From the NCBI GenBank assembly GCA_021784715.1, contig JAJYHP010000061.1, forward strand, positions 1 through 23,494: a stretch of 23,494 nt of DNA, in the 5' to 3' direction. The first letter of the stretch is position 1. Every line of letters begins with the position of its first letter. This DNA is from a bacterium (GTDB taxonomy: Bacteria > Eremiobacterota > Eremiobacteria > Baltobacterales > Baltobacteraceae). The position numbers were made by a program, and so were the translations under genes. Positions 1-5,821 of this stretch are shown piece by piece. Below the pieces are notes generated by a model. It was not told where the DNA came from. It searched no databases and worked only from the letters and a program-made list of their open reading frames with translations.

Positions 1-237
1 GGCGATCATGCGCTCGCGGCCGAGCGACGTGAGGCGATAGCGCGAGTGCGGGCGACGGTCGACGAACGTCTTCTCTTCCTCGACGTATCCGCCCTCGACG
101 AGTTTTCCGAGATGCGAACCGAGGTTGCCGTTGGTCGTACCGACGGATTTTTGGAGCTCGCTAAAGCTCGCCCACTCCGAGGCGAGGAGCTCCGCGACGA
201 CGGCAAGCCGTATCTTCGAGAGCAAGAGATCGTCCAT
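1..237 (-). CDS. Winged-helix transcriptional regulator (partial, 3' end beyond window)
   Basis: Reading the minus strand from the ATG at 237 gives 79 residues with no stop before the window edge. The protein starts MDDLLLSKIRLAVVAELL and continues through a helix-turn-helix (SFSELQKSVGTTNGNLGSHLGKL, about residues 27-49) and a wing (GGYVEEEKTFVDRRPHSRYRLTSLGRE). This is the pattern of the small ArsR/MarR-like winged-helix proteins usually paired with a membrane protein. The stop of the upstream membrane protein gene overlaps this start as TAATG, sharing one base, so the two are almost certainly translated together. No metal-binding cysteines are visible, so it is not a classic metal-sensing ArsR. 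I infer that it represses its own operon. The C-terminus is missing from the window. Confidence 0.85.
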   Translation of the reverse strand, partial: MDDLLLSKIRLAVVAELLASEWASFSELQKSVGTTNGNLGSHLGKLVEGGYVEEEKTFVDRRPHSRYRLTSLGRERMIA

Positions 238-821
238 TAATCGGCGGCACGCGCAGCCGCGATCAGTTCGACGACGCCGAAGCCGGCGTCGCCGACCAGC
301 ATTCCCGCCGAGAGCGCATAGCCCGCATAATCGGGAAAAATATTCGCAGCAGCGAGCGAGAGTAAAAGGATGATTCCGCCGATAAGCGCGCGGCGATTCC
401 CGTGCATCGCGATGTAGAACACGACGATACTCGCAGCGAAACTCCAGATCGCCGCCAGCCCGATCGGGCCGAAGATGTTTGCTCCGAAGATCTCGATCGC
501 GAAGACGACCCACGTCACCAGCATCGCAACTTTCAGCACGGTCAGAAACTCGCGTTCCAAGAACGTGAGGCGCTGTTGCCCGACGCTCTTCCCGCGCCAG
601 ATCGAGAAGGCGACCGCGGCAAAGGCGGCAACCCACGCGACGACGATGGCGTTCGTCGGGACGAGGCGATCCGCGACGAGTTGGTACATCAGCGACATCG
701 TCGCCGAAGCGATCCCCCAAACCACGAAATACTCTGCCCCGACATTGAGGCGCGAGGAAGTGCGTTCAACGATGCGATCGACCATCGCCAGGTGCTCGCG
801 AGCCTCGGAACCATCGATCAT
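237..821 (-). CDS. Polytopic membrane protein paired with winged-helix regulator
   Basis: The 194-residue protein has a short charged N-terminus (about 25 residues, MIDGSEAREHLAMVDRIVER) followed by roughly six hydrophobic segments near residues 29-48, 58-75, 92-113, 116-137, 143-160 and 168-188. An AAAGGGG Shine-Dalgarno lies about 6 bases before the ATG at 821. The gene overlaps the regulator by one base (TAATG), so the pair forms an operon. I do not recognise the family beyond 'membrane protein encoded with a winged-helix regulator', an arrangement common in many phyla with no assigned function. It could be a sensor or partner for the regulator, which is an inference from position only. 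Confidence 0.8.
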   Translation of the reverse strand: MIDGSEAREHLAMVDRIVERTSSRLNVGAEYFVVWGIASATMSLMYQLVADRLVPTNAIVVAWVAAFAAVAFSIWRGKSVGQQRLTFLEREFLTVLKVAMLVTWVVFAIEIFGANIFGPIGLAAIWSFAASIVVFYIAMHGNRRALIGGIILLLSLAAANIFPDYAGYALSAGMLVGDAGFGVVELIAAARAAD

Positions 822-839
822 GAAATCCCCTTTGTAGAT

Positions 840-858
840 TAGTTTGTATTTTAGACTA
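840..858. promoter_or_regulatory. Candidate operator for the winged-helix regulator
   Basis: An imperfect inverted repeat, TAGTTT-N7-AGACTA, matches at five of six positions in each half. It sits in an AT-rich island unlike the surrounding GC-rich DNA. It overlaps the expected transcription start of the minus-strand promoter and lies between that start and the ribosome-binding site. This placement suits repression by the regulator encoded in the same operon. The protein-DNA pairing is inferred. Confidence 0.35.
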
Positions 859-862
859 CTCT

Positions 863-891
863 GTTGTACAGCAAGAATATCCGCGCGTCAA
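863..891 (-). promoter_or_regulatory. Promoter of regulator/membrane protein operon
   Basis: On the minus strand, TTGACG (891-886) and TACAAC (868-863) are separated by exactly 17 bases and resemble a housekeeping sigma-70 promoter. The predicted start, near 856, gives a leader of about 35 bases with a good Shine-Dalgarno. Confidence 0.45.
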
Positions 892-906
892 CCCCCTCTT
901 CGGCCG

Positions 907-935
907 TTGACAGGGCCCGGGCTTCGGAGTAAAGT
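907..935 (+). promoter_or_regulatory. Strong promoter of rplU
   Basis: A perfect TTGACA (907-912), a 17-base spacer and TAAAGT (930-935) form the best promoter in the window. The expected transcription start is about 942, only some three bases before the rplU ATG at 945, which suggests a leaderless or nearly leaderless mRNA. Confidence 0.6.
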
Positions 936-944
936 CCCATAGTT

Positions 945-1259
945 ATGTACGCAGTTATCGAAAGCGGCGGTAAACAGTACCGCGTCGCTGAAGGCGATAT
1001 TATTCGCACGGATTTGATCGAGACCGAAGTAGGTGCCGATGTGACGTTCGATCGCGTCGTGCTCGCCGGTTCCGGCGCCGATGTGAAGATCGGAACCCCG
1101 GTGCTCGACGGCGCGAGCGTTTTCGGCACGGTGCTCCGCCAGGCGAAAGACAAGAAGATCCTCGTCTTCCGCTACAAGCCCAAGAAGCGCGTCCGCAAGC
1201 TTATCGGCCACCGTCAGCGCTTCGCCGAGGTAAAGATCACCAAGATCAACCTCGCGTAG
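945..1259 (+). CDS. rplU: 50S ribosomal protein L21
   Basis: The 104-residue protein starts MYAVIESGGKQYRVAEGD, the typical L21 N-terminus, and ends with the L21 signature KKRVRKLIGHRQRFAEVKITKI. The length matches the family (about 103). L21 binds 23S rRNA in the large subunit. The ATG at 945 is fixed by the conserved N-terminus. No Shine-Dalgarno lies at a useful distance, since the only GGAG is 15 bases upstream, and the promoter at 907-935 predicts almost no leader. The gene is followed after 7 bases by prp, as in Firmicutes, but rpmA (L27) does not follow in the window. Confidence 0.97.
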   Translation: MYAVIESGGKQYRVAEGDIIRTDLIETEVGADVTFDRVVLAGSGADVKIGTPVLDGASVFGTVLRQAKDKKILVFRYKPKKRVRKLIGHRQRFAEVKITKINLA

Positions 1260-1266
1260 GGGCGAC

Positions 1267-1608
1267 GTGCTCCGCGTTACGTTTTACGAGGACAGTCGGC
1301 GACGGCTGTCCTCGTTCGTTGCCGAGGGACATACCGAGCTCGCCGAGCACGGCGAGGATATCGTCTGTGCCGCGGTCTCGGCGATCCTCCAGGCCGCTCG
1401 GCTCGGCCTCGAAGCGCATGCCGAGCTGGAGCTCTCGGTCCGTCAGCGCAGCGGCGACATGGAGCTGCGCGTCCCCGAGTCGGCGCGCGAGCGCGAGGAT
1501 GTCCGGGCGATCCTCGGAACGGCCCTGCTCGCCTGCGAAGCGATCGCCGCACAATATCCCCTCGCCGTGATGCTCCGCCGCGAAACCGAAACGCCCGTTC
1601 GGCAGTAG
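1267..1608 (+). CDS. prp: Ribosomal-processing cysteine protease Prp
   Basis: This 113-residue protein has the length and motifs of Prp. In Firmicutes Prp removes the N-terminal extension of L27 before ribosome assembly. The catalytic pair is visible as His22 (EGH) and Cys34 (DIVCAAVSA), the same numbering as the characterised Staphylococcus aureus enzyme. Translation starts at a GTG 7 bases after the rplU stop, so the genes are co-transcribed. In the usual order, rplU-prp-rpmA, L27 comes next. Here the next gene is an unrelated membrane protein, so the substrate gene must lie elsewhere or the context has been rearranged. Confidence 0.92.
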   Translation: MLRVTFYEDSRRRLSSFVAEGHTELAEHGEDIVCAAVSAILQAARLGLEAHAELELSVRQRSGDMELRVPESAREREDVRAILGTALLACEAIAAQYPLAVMLRRETETPVRQ

Positions 1609-1638
1609 TGAAGCGGTGTCCGTTAGAAAGGGAGCCTC

Positions 1639-1863
1639 ATGACCGACTCACTGCACCCACATGCCGAACCCTCATCGAACCAACCCGACGATAACGAGCT
1701 TGGGAAAGCGCTGCTGGTCGGCGTGCTCGGCGGGGTGCTCTCAGCGGTCGGATATGTTATCTACCGCCGCCTGCCCGACGAACAGCGCGACCGGCTGCAC
1801 GACCAAGTCCGCACGGTCGTCAGCGCGCGCATCAACGATCTGCGCCAAAACTTTAATCTTTAG
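1639..1863 (+). CDS. Small single-pass membrane protein, unknown
   Basis: The 74-residue product has a polar N-terminus (about residues 1-22), one hydrophobic segment GKALLVGVLGGVLSAVGYVIYRR (about 22-44) and a charged, probably helical C-terminus (QRDRLHDQVRTVVSARINDLRQ). A GGGAG Shine-Dalgarno lies just upstream of the ATG. It follows prp after 30 bases on the same strand, at the place where rpmA would be expected, but has no resemblance to L27. Its last 11 bases overlap the 3' end of the convergent tatA-like gene. I do not recognise the family. Confidence 0.65.
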   Translation: MTDSLHPHAEPSSNQPDDNELGKALLVGVLGGVLSAVGYVIYRRLPDEQRDRLHDQVRTVVSARINDLRQNFNL

Positions 1864-2098
1864 GCGGTAGCGGCTCCTCGTGCGGCGCAGCGACCGGGGC
1901 TGGGCTCGCCACCGGCGGCGGAGCTTGCTCGTGCGCGGCGTCGGCCGCTCGCTCCATCTCCGCAACGAAGTTCGCCGAGGCGTTCTGAAGGTCGCGGGTG
2001 ACCTTCCCGAACTGCCGCATCATTCCGGGGAGCTTGTCGGGGCCGAAGAGCAGGAGGGCCAGCATACTGATGACCGCGATATCGGGAACGGAAAACAT
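1853..2098 (-). CDS. tatA: Twin-arginine translocase subunit TatA/TatB-like
   Basis: From the ATG at 2098 the 81-residue protein reads MFSVPDIAVISMLALLLFGPDKLPGMMRQFGKVTRDLQ. This is a short N-terminal membrane helix, the FGPxKLP hinge and an amphipathic helix, the defining TatA/B layout. A proline/alanine-rich tail follows (APPPVASPAPVAAP). TatA oligomers form the pathway for folded twin-arginine proteins across the inner membrane. An upstream in-frame start at 2146 would add 16 residues (MLARVVEGGLPNEHRE) not expected in this family. I chose 2098 because the helix then starts at residue 3, as in homologues. No tatC is present here. TatA cannot be separated from TatB by sequence alone. Confidence 0.85.
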   Translation of the reverse strand: MFSVPDIAVISMLALLLFGPDKLPGMMRQFGKVTRDLQNASANFVAEMERAADAAHEQAPPPVASPAPVAAPHEEPLPPKD

Positions 2099-2136
2099 CT
2101 CCCGGTGCTCATTCGGCAGGCCTCCTTCCACGACCC

Positions 2137-2628
2137 GTGCAAGCAAGCGAGTCCAACACCGTGAAAATCATATACACGCGCGGCAACCGCGAGGAGACGC
2201 TCGCTTCGCTGGGCACCTTACGCAAGGTTCTCAACCGTTTCGTGCGTCGCCGCGTCTTCTATGAGATCAGCAGCCGTAGCCGGCGCGAGCACGAATTTTT
2301 CTCCGCCAAAGATACATTCACGGTCGGTGCGATCGAGGTGAGCAATCGCGAGCACCTGCAGATCCTCATCTTCGATGCGCGCAAACACGAACGCTCGATC
2401 GAGATTATCAACCCGCAGGCGATGCGCATTTACGATGAGTCTCCCGACCGTAATTTTGCGGTCTCTTTTCTCTGCGAAAACGGCGATTTCGAGACCCGCG
2501 TCTACTTGCGCGAAGAGGGCGCCGACGAAACGTTACCGCCGGAGGGGCAGGGGCTCGAGCGCATCTCGCTCCCGCAGTTATTCGATTACATTCGCGATAT
2601 CACGACGGTCGAGAGGACTACAACTTAA
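2137..2628 (+). CDS. Conserved-looking hypothetical protein
   Basis: The 163-residue soluble protein has no signal peptide or membrane segment. It looks alternately charged and beta-rich (VKIIYTRGNREET, TFTVGAIEVSNREHLQILIFDARKHERSIEIINPQAM, FAVSFLCENGDFETRVYLREE). Two GTG starts are possible: 2137, giving MQASESNTVKII, and 2161, giving VKIIYTRG directly. Neither has a clear Shine-Dalgarno; the second lies exactly at the start of the ordered region. The gene diverges from tatA and overlaps the tail of the next, convergent gene by 11 bases. I do not recognise the family and assign no function. Confidence 0.6.
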   Translation: MQASESNTVKIIYTRGNREETLASLGTLRKVLNRFVRRRVFYEISSRSRREHEFFSAKDTFTVGAIEVSNREHLQILIFDARKHERSIEIINPQAMRIYDESPDRNFAVSFLCENGDFETRVYLREEGADETLPPEGQGLERISLPQLFDYIRDITTVERTTT

Positions 2629-3214
2629 AGAGCGCGTCGGTCACCTTTCCGGGTTCGACGCGTAGCTGTGCGAGAACGCCGGGCGAACGCACCGCTTCGG
2701 CGGCGAACCCGATACCGATATGTTGCGGCATCAACCGTCCGTCGGCGCGGCGCGCTCCCTCGGTAAAGATCGCGAAGGCTTCGTGACTCAGCCAGATGCG
2801 TTCGTCGCCGTTGCCGCAGGTAAAAGCAAGTGTATCGTAACGCTGCATCGGCGGCGGTTCGCCGCGGCTGCTCGCCGGCTCGGCGACGGGATCGGCGACC
2901 GCGCGCGGATCTTCCAGCGCATCCTCACGCTTCGTCGCGCGCATTCCCTCGCCGAAATGCGTTTGATTCGCTTCGGCTGCAGCGGCAATCGCGCGTTCGC
3001 GCTCGGCTTTGCGCACTTCGAAGAGCCCGTCGAGTTTCTCGCGATCGATGACACCGGCGAGCGCGGCGCCGACGACGGGATCATCCATCAGCGCGAGCAA
3101 CAACGCATACGAACTCACGAAACGCTCGCCCATGCGCTTGGCGTGCGCGGCAGCGCCGCGCATGAGGGTGAAGAGCTCGTCGGAGATCGGAAGTTGATCC
3201 TGCGCTTCGGCCAT
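2618..3214 (-). CDS. Stand-alone protein with two Clp-N (Clp R)-like repeats
   Basis: The 198-residue protein has two helical modules. The first, about residues 10-65 (ISDELFTLMRGAAAHAKRMGERFVSSYALLLALMDDP...), and the second, about 141-198 (LSHEAFAIFTEGARRADGRLMPQHIGIGFAAE...), both resemble the repeats that make up the N-domain of ClpA/ClpC, where 'FT..A..AL..A...A' is followed by 'V..EHLLLALL'. A charged, Ala/Pro-rich linker of about 75 residues separates them. No AAA+ ATPase domain, Walker motif or ClpP-binding loop is present. Known stand-alone Clp-N proteins, such as ClpT of plants and cyanobacteria, stabilise or tune the Clp protease. A similar adaptor role here is an inference from the fold resemblance alone. 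It lies head-to-head with trmD. Confidence 0.55.
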   Translation of the reverse strand: MAEAQDQLPISDELFTLMRGAAAHAKRMGERFVSSYALLLALMDDPVVGAALAGVIDREKLDGLFEVRKAERERAIAAAAEANQTHFGEGMRATKREDALEDPRAVADPVAEPASSRGEPPPMQRYDTLAFTCGNGDERIWLSHEAFAIFTEGARRADGRLMPQHIGIGFAAEAVRSPGVLAQLRVEPGKVTDALFKL

Positions 3215-3270
3215 ACGCGGCGCACTTAGCGCGTAGATGCCGCCGCACCTCTCACGCCGAAAGAGGCAGC

Positions 3271-3957
3271 GTGCTCGCTATCGACGTCATCACCCTCTTC
3301 CCCGAGGTCTTCGCGCCCTACGTCGGCCTCTCGATCGTCGGCCGTGCCGTCGAGGCCGGGCTCGTGTCGATTCGCTACCACCACCTGCTCGACGCCCTCG
3401 AAGGGCGCGAGCGCGCCGATGACGCCCCCTTCGGCGGTGGCGCCGGGATGGTGATGCGGCTTGCCCCCATCGCCCGTAGCCTCGATGCGATTCTCGCCGC
3501 TGCGCAGGAGCCCGCCGAGGAGCGTCTGCTCCTCCTGCCCTCGCCGAGCGGCCCGCGCTTCACGCAGGAGAGCGCGCGGCGCTTCGTCGGCTACCGGCGA
3601 CTGGTCTTTATCTGCGGACACTACGAGGGGATCGACGATCGGCTCGGGGCGCTCTACCCGCTCGAGGAGTTCTCGCTCGGCGATTTCGTGCTTACCGGCG
3701 GCGAATTGCCGGCCCTAGCGGCGATCGATGCAACGGTTCGGCTGATCGAGGGAGCCCTCCGCGAGGAGTCGCGCGAGCAAGAGTCCTTCTCAGGCTCCTT
3801 GCTCGACTACCCGAGCTATACGCGCCCCGCACGTTTCCGCGGGGTCGACGTCCCCGAAGTCCTCCTCTCGGGCGATCACGCCCGGATCGCCGAATGGCGC
3901 CGGGAGGAATCCCGCCGCCGCACTCAAGAGCGCCGTCCGGAGTTGCAGGGGGAGTGA
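3271..3957 (+). CDS. trmD: tRNA (guanine-N1-)-methyltransferase
   Basis: TrmD methylates G37 of tRNAs reading CNN codons, preventing frameshifts, using S-adenosylmethionine bound in a trefoil knot. The 228-residue protein shows the family motifs: MLAIDVITLFPEVF at the N-terminus, DDAPFGGGAGMVMR, FICGHYEGIDDR and the knot segment EEFSLGDFVLTGGELPAL, with the C-terminal SFSGSLLDYPSYTRP. It starts at GTG 3271 behind an AGAGG Shine-Dalgarno. The usual upstream partners rpsP and rimM are absent; a Clp-N-like gene diverges instead. rplS follows, with a probable promoter inside the end of this gene. Confidence 0.96.
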   Translation: MLAIDVITLFPEVFAPYVGLSIVGRAVEAGLVSIRYHHLLDALEGRERADDAPFGGGAGMVMRLAPIARSLDAILAAAQEPAEERLLLLPSPSGPRFTQESARRFVGYRRLVFICGHYEGIDDRLGALYPLEEFSLGDFVLTGGELPALAAIDATVRLIEGALREESREQESFSGSLLDYPSYTRPARFRGVDVPEVLLSGDHARIAEWRREESRRRTQERRPELQGE

Positions 3958-3971
3958 GCCCGTGATATAGT
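3943..3971 (+). promoter_or_regulatory. Candidate internal promoter for rplS
   Basis: TTGCAG (3943-3948) and TATAGT (3966-3971) are separated by 17 bases and span the trmD stop codon. The -10 matches five of six consensus positions; the -35 is weaker. Transcription would start near 3978, giving a leader of about 49 bases that contains the hairpin at 3985-4002. Confidence 0.4.
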
Positions 3972-3984
3972 CCGGGGGTTGTCT

Positions 3985-4002
3985 CGGCGCACGAGTGCGC
4001 CG
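3985..4002 (+). promoter_or_regulatory. Hairpin in the rplS leader
   Basis: The left arm CGGCGCAC and right arm GTGCGCCG are perfect complements separated by GA, most likely folding as a 7-bp stem with a CGAG loop. It lies between the trmD stop and the rplS ATG, 24 bases before the start codon, and no T-run follows, so it is not a terminator. It may be an autoregulatory L19-binding structure or simply an mRNA-stabilising stem. I do not recognise a catalogued riboregulator. Confidence 0.4.
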
Positions 4003-4026
4003 CTCTATTGTTACGGACAGGATGCC

Positions 4027-4377
4027 ATGAACGTCATCGATACTCTCGAACGCGAACAACTCAAGCCCACGGTCCCCGATATGCGCTCGGGCGACACGGT
4101 CAAAGTCTTCTCGAAAGTCGTCGAAGGCGGCAAAGAGCGCACGCAGATGTTTGAAGGCGTGGTCACCGCCCGGAAAAGCGGCGGACTCGGCGAATGCATC
4201 GTCGTTCGTCGCGTCGCTCACGGCGTCGGCGTCGAGAAAACGTTCCTGCTGCACAGCCCACGCGTCGAAAAAATCGAGATCAGCAAGCGTGGAATCGTCC
4301 GTCGCAGCCGTCTCTATTATCTCAGCGATCTCGTCGGCAAAGCCGCGCGCATCAAAGAGAGAAAGACCGCGCGCTAG
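4027..4377 (+). CDS. rplS: 50S ribosomal protein L19
   Basis: L19 sits at the 30S-50S interface. From ATG 4027 the protein has 116 residues, matching the family length of about 115. It shows the typical sequence MNVIDTLEREQL, FRSGDTVKV-like segment (MRSGDTVKVFSKVVEGGKERTQMFEGVV), GVGVEKTFLLHSPRVEKIE and RRSRLYYLSDLVGKAARIKER. A frame open from 3979 would add 16 unrelated residues. The AGGA five bases before 4027 and the conserved N-terminus decide the start. It follows trmD and precedes the signal peptidase cluster, as in many bacteria. Confidence 0.96.
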   Translation: MNVIDTLEREQLKPTVPDMRSGDTVKVFSKVVEGGKERTQMFEGVVTARKSGGLGECIVVRRVAHGVGVEKTFLLHSPRVEKIEISKRGIVRRSRLYYLSDLVGKAARIKERKTAR

Positions 4378-4414
4378 GGCCGCGACGCTGCTCGCGTTCT
4401 TCGCCCTCATAGCG

Positions 4415-5056
4415 TTGCTCGTTGCCGCTCTTTTGCGAGCGTTGCCGTTTCGGCAACGCTCGCTGCTTTTATCGCGCGACATCGCGTTGGTCGCCGGATT
4501 GCTCGCGCTCTTCCTCGCTCCGTTTACGATCCGTCTCTTCGTCGTGCCCTCGATCTCCATGGAACCGACCTTGCGAGTCGGCGACGTCATCCTCGTCGAT
4601 CGTTTGCAGACGCTCTTGGGGCTCGCGCCGTCCGAAGACAGCATCATCGTTTTCCGGCCGCCGCACGAAGTGGCAACAACCGATTTCGTCAAGCGAGTCG
4701 TCGCTCGCTCCGGCGATACGTTCTCGCTCGTCGACGGCGTGGCCGAGCGGAACGGGCACGTGATTCCGGAGCCCTATCTCGCCAATCCACCGGCCTACGA
4801 TCTCGATGTCTCCGATTTCGCACTCGATCTCAACGGCGAGCCCTTGGCAGGGAACGCAGCGAGCATTCCCCCTCGTTCACGGTGGGCGAGCGGCGACCGC
4901 GTGCCGAATGGATATGCGCTCGTCCTCGGTGACAACCGAAATTACTCCGACGATTCGCACCTCTGGGGCTTTTTGCCGCTGCAGGGGCATGTCGTCGGAC
5001 AAGCGATCGCCGTCGTCTGGCCGCTATCGCATATCGCACTCTTTAGCTTCGAATGA
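4415..5056 (+). CDS. lepB: Signal peptidase I (first of three)
   Basis: This membrane-anchored serine/lysine protease cleaves secretory signal peptides. The catalytic Ser is in box B, SISMEPTLRVGDVILVD (codon at 4556), the catalytic Lys in box D, TDFVKRVVARSGDT (codon at 4691), and box E reads VLGDNRNYSDDSHLWG. The start is uncertain. TTG 4415 is the first conventional start after the rplS stop, but it cuts into a first hydrophobic segment that is open back to a CTG at 4388. GTG 4289 would overlap rplS by 89 bases, and TTG 4487 would leave only the membrane segment next to the active site. No Shine-Dalgarno settles it. The next peptidase gene starts 7 bases after the stop. A strong hairpin at 4435-4463 lies within the N-terminal coding region under most starts. 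Confidence 0.88.
   Translation: MLVAALLRALPFRQRSLLLSRDIALVAGLLALFLAPFTIRLFVVPSISMEPTLRVGDVILVDRLQTLLGLAPSEDSIIVFRPPHEVATTDFVKRVVARSGDTFSLVDGVAERNGHVIPEPYLANPPAYDLDVSDFALDLNGEPLAGNAASIPPRSRWASGDRVPNGYALVLGDNRNYSDDSHLWGFLPLQGHVVGQAIAVVWPLSHIALFSFE
4435..4470 (+). terminator. Perfect 13-bp hairpin with T-run between rplS and lepB
   Basis: GCGAGCGTTGCCG (4435-4447) and CGGCAACGCTCGC (4451-4463) are perfect complements around a TTT loop. TG C TTTT follows (4464-4470), so the element looks like an intrinsic terminator 57 bases after the rplS stop. In the peptidase frame the same bases read RALPFRQRS. If it works as a terminator it separates ribosomal from signal-peptidase transcription, or makes the latter depend on readthrough. 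The broken T-run keeps confidence moderate. Confidence 0.5.
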
Positions 5057-5063
5057 AAGACGC

Positions 5064-5807
5064 ATGATAACTCCGCAGTTGATCGTTACCGTTGTCCTCA
5101 TCCTGATCGTCTTCCGCGTTATTTTTTCGCTCCGCCCGGTAATAGCGGGGACCAACGGACGAAGCCGGACGATCGCGCGCGAGTATCTCGACGTTTTTAT
5201 TTTTGCGGGAGCGGCGGCGTGGTTCGTAACCTCGTTCATCGGGCGAACCTATTATATTCCTTCAGGTTCGATGCTGCCGACGCTCCAGATCGGCGATCTG
5301 CTCGTCGTCGATAAATTTGAATATCGCTTCCATCCGCCGCACGACGGCGATATCGCGGTCTTTCCGCCGCCGCTTCCAAGCCCCGACGATTTCATCAAAC
5401 GCGTCATCGGCAGCCCGGGCGACACCATCGAAATCAAAGGCGGCACCGTCTTTCGCAACGGTGTGGCACTAAAAGAACCCTACATTGCGCAGCCTCCCGA
5501 TTATTCCTTAAAGATCCGCAACTACGATATCTACGTCAACGACGGCTACGGCTGGCAAGCGCTCGACCCGGCACAAGCGAATATCCCGCCGCGAAAAGAT
5601 TGGCTCGCGCCCAACCGCATACCGCCGCACTGCTATCTCATGCTCGGCGACAACCGCAACGACTCCGAAGACTCGCATATCTGGGGCTTCGCCCAGGATA
5701 GCGGGCGCTTCTTCTCGGGGCCACGCGCCGGGAAGCCCGCCTCGTTTACCGGGCGCGCCGTGCTCATCTTCTGGCCGTTCTCGCAGGCAAGAATTCTCCC
5801 GGGGTAA
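5064..5807 (+). CDS. lepB: Signal peptidase I (second of three)
   Basis: From ATG 5064 the protein has 247 residues. Two N-terminal membrane segments (about 6-23 and 43-60) precede box B, YYIPSGSMLPTLQIGDLLVVDKF, with catalytic Ser69. Catalytic Lys112 is in DDFIKRVIGSPGDTIEIKGG, and box E is MLGDNRNDSEDSHIWGF. This copy is the most canonical of the three and carries an insertion of about 50 residues (KIRNYDIYVNDGYGWQALDPAQANIPP...) before box E. A longer open frame from 4806 overlaps the first peptidase and is rejected in favour of the ATG directly after the hydrophobic segment's start. The gap to the preceding gene is 7 bases and to the next 14 bases. Confidence 0.95.
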   Translation: MITPQLIVTVVLILIVFRVIFSLRPVIAGTNGRSRTIAREYLDVFIFAGAAAWFVTSFIGRTYYIPSGSMLPTLQIGDLLVVDKFEYRFHPPHDGDIAVFPPPLPSPDDFIKRVIGSPGDTIEIKGGTVFRNGVALKEPYIAQPPDYSLKIRNYDIYVNDGYGWQALDPAQANIPPRKDWLAPNRIPPHCYLMLGDNRNDSEDSHIWGFAQDSGRFFSGPRAGKPASFTGRAVLIFWPFSQARILPG

Positions 5808-5821
5808 AAAACTCTTTTCCC

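Noticed and set aside
3790..4692. A 300-codon minus-strand open frame opposite trmD, rplS and the first lepB.
   Set aside because: It spans three recognised genes and has antisense-type composition with no motif.
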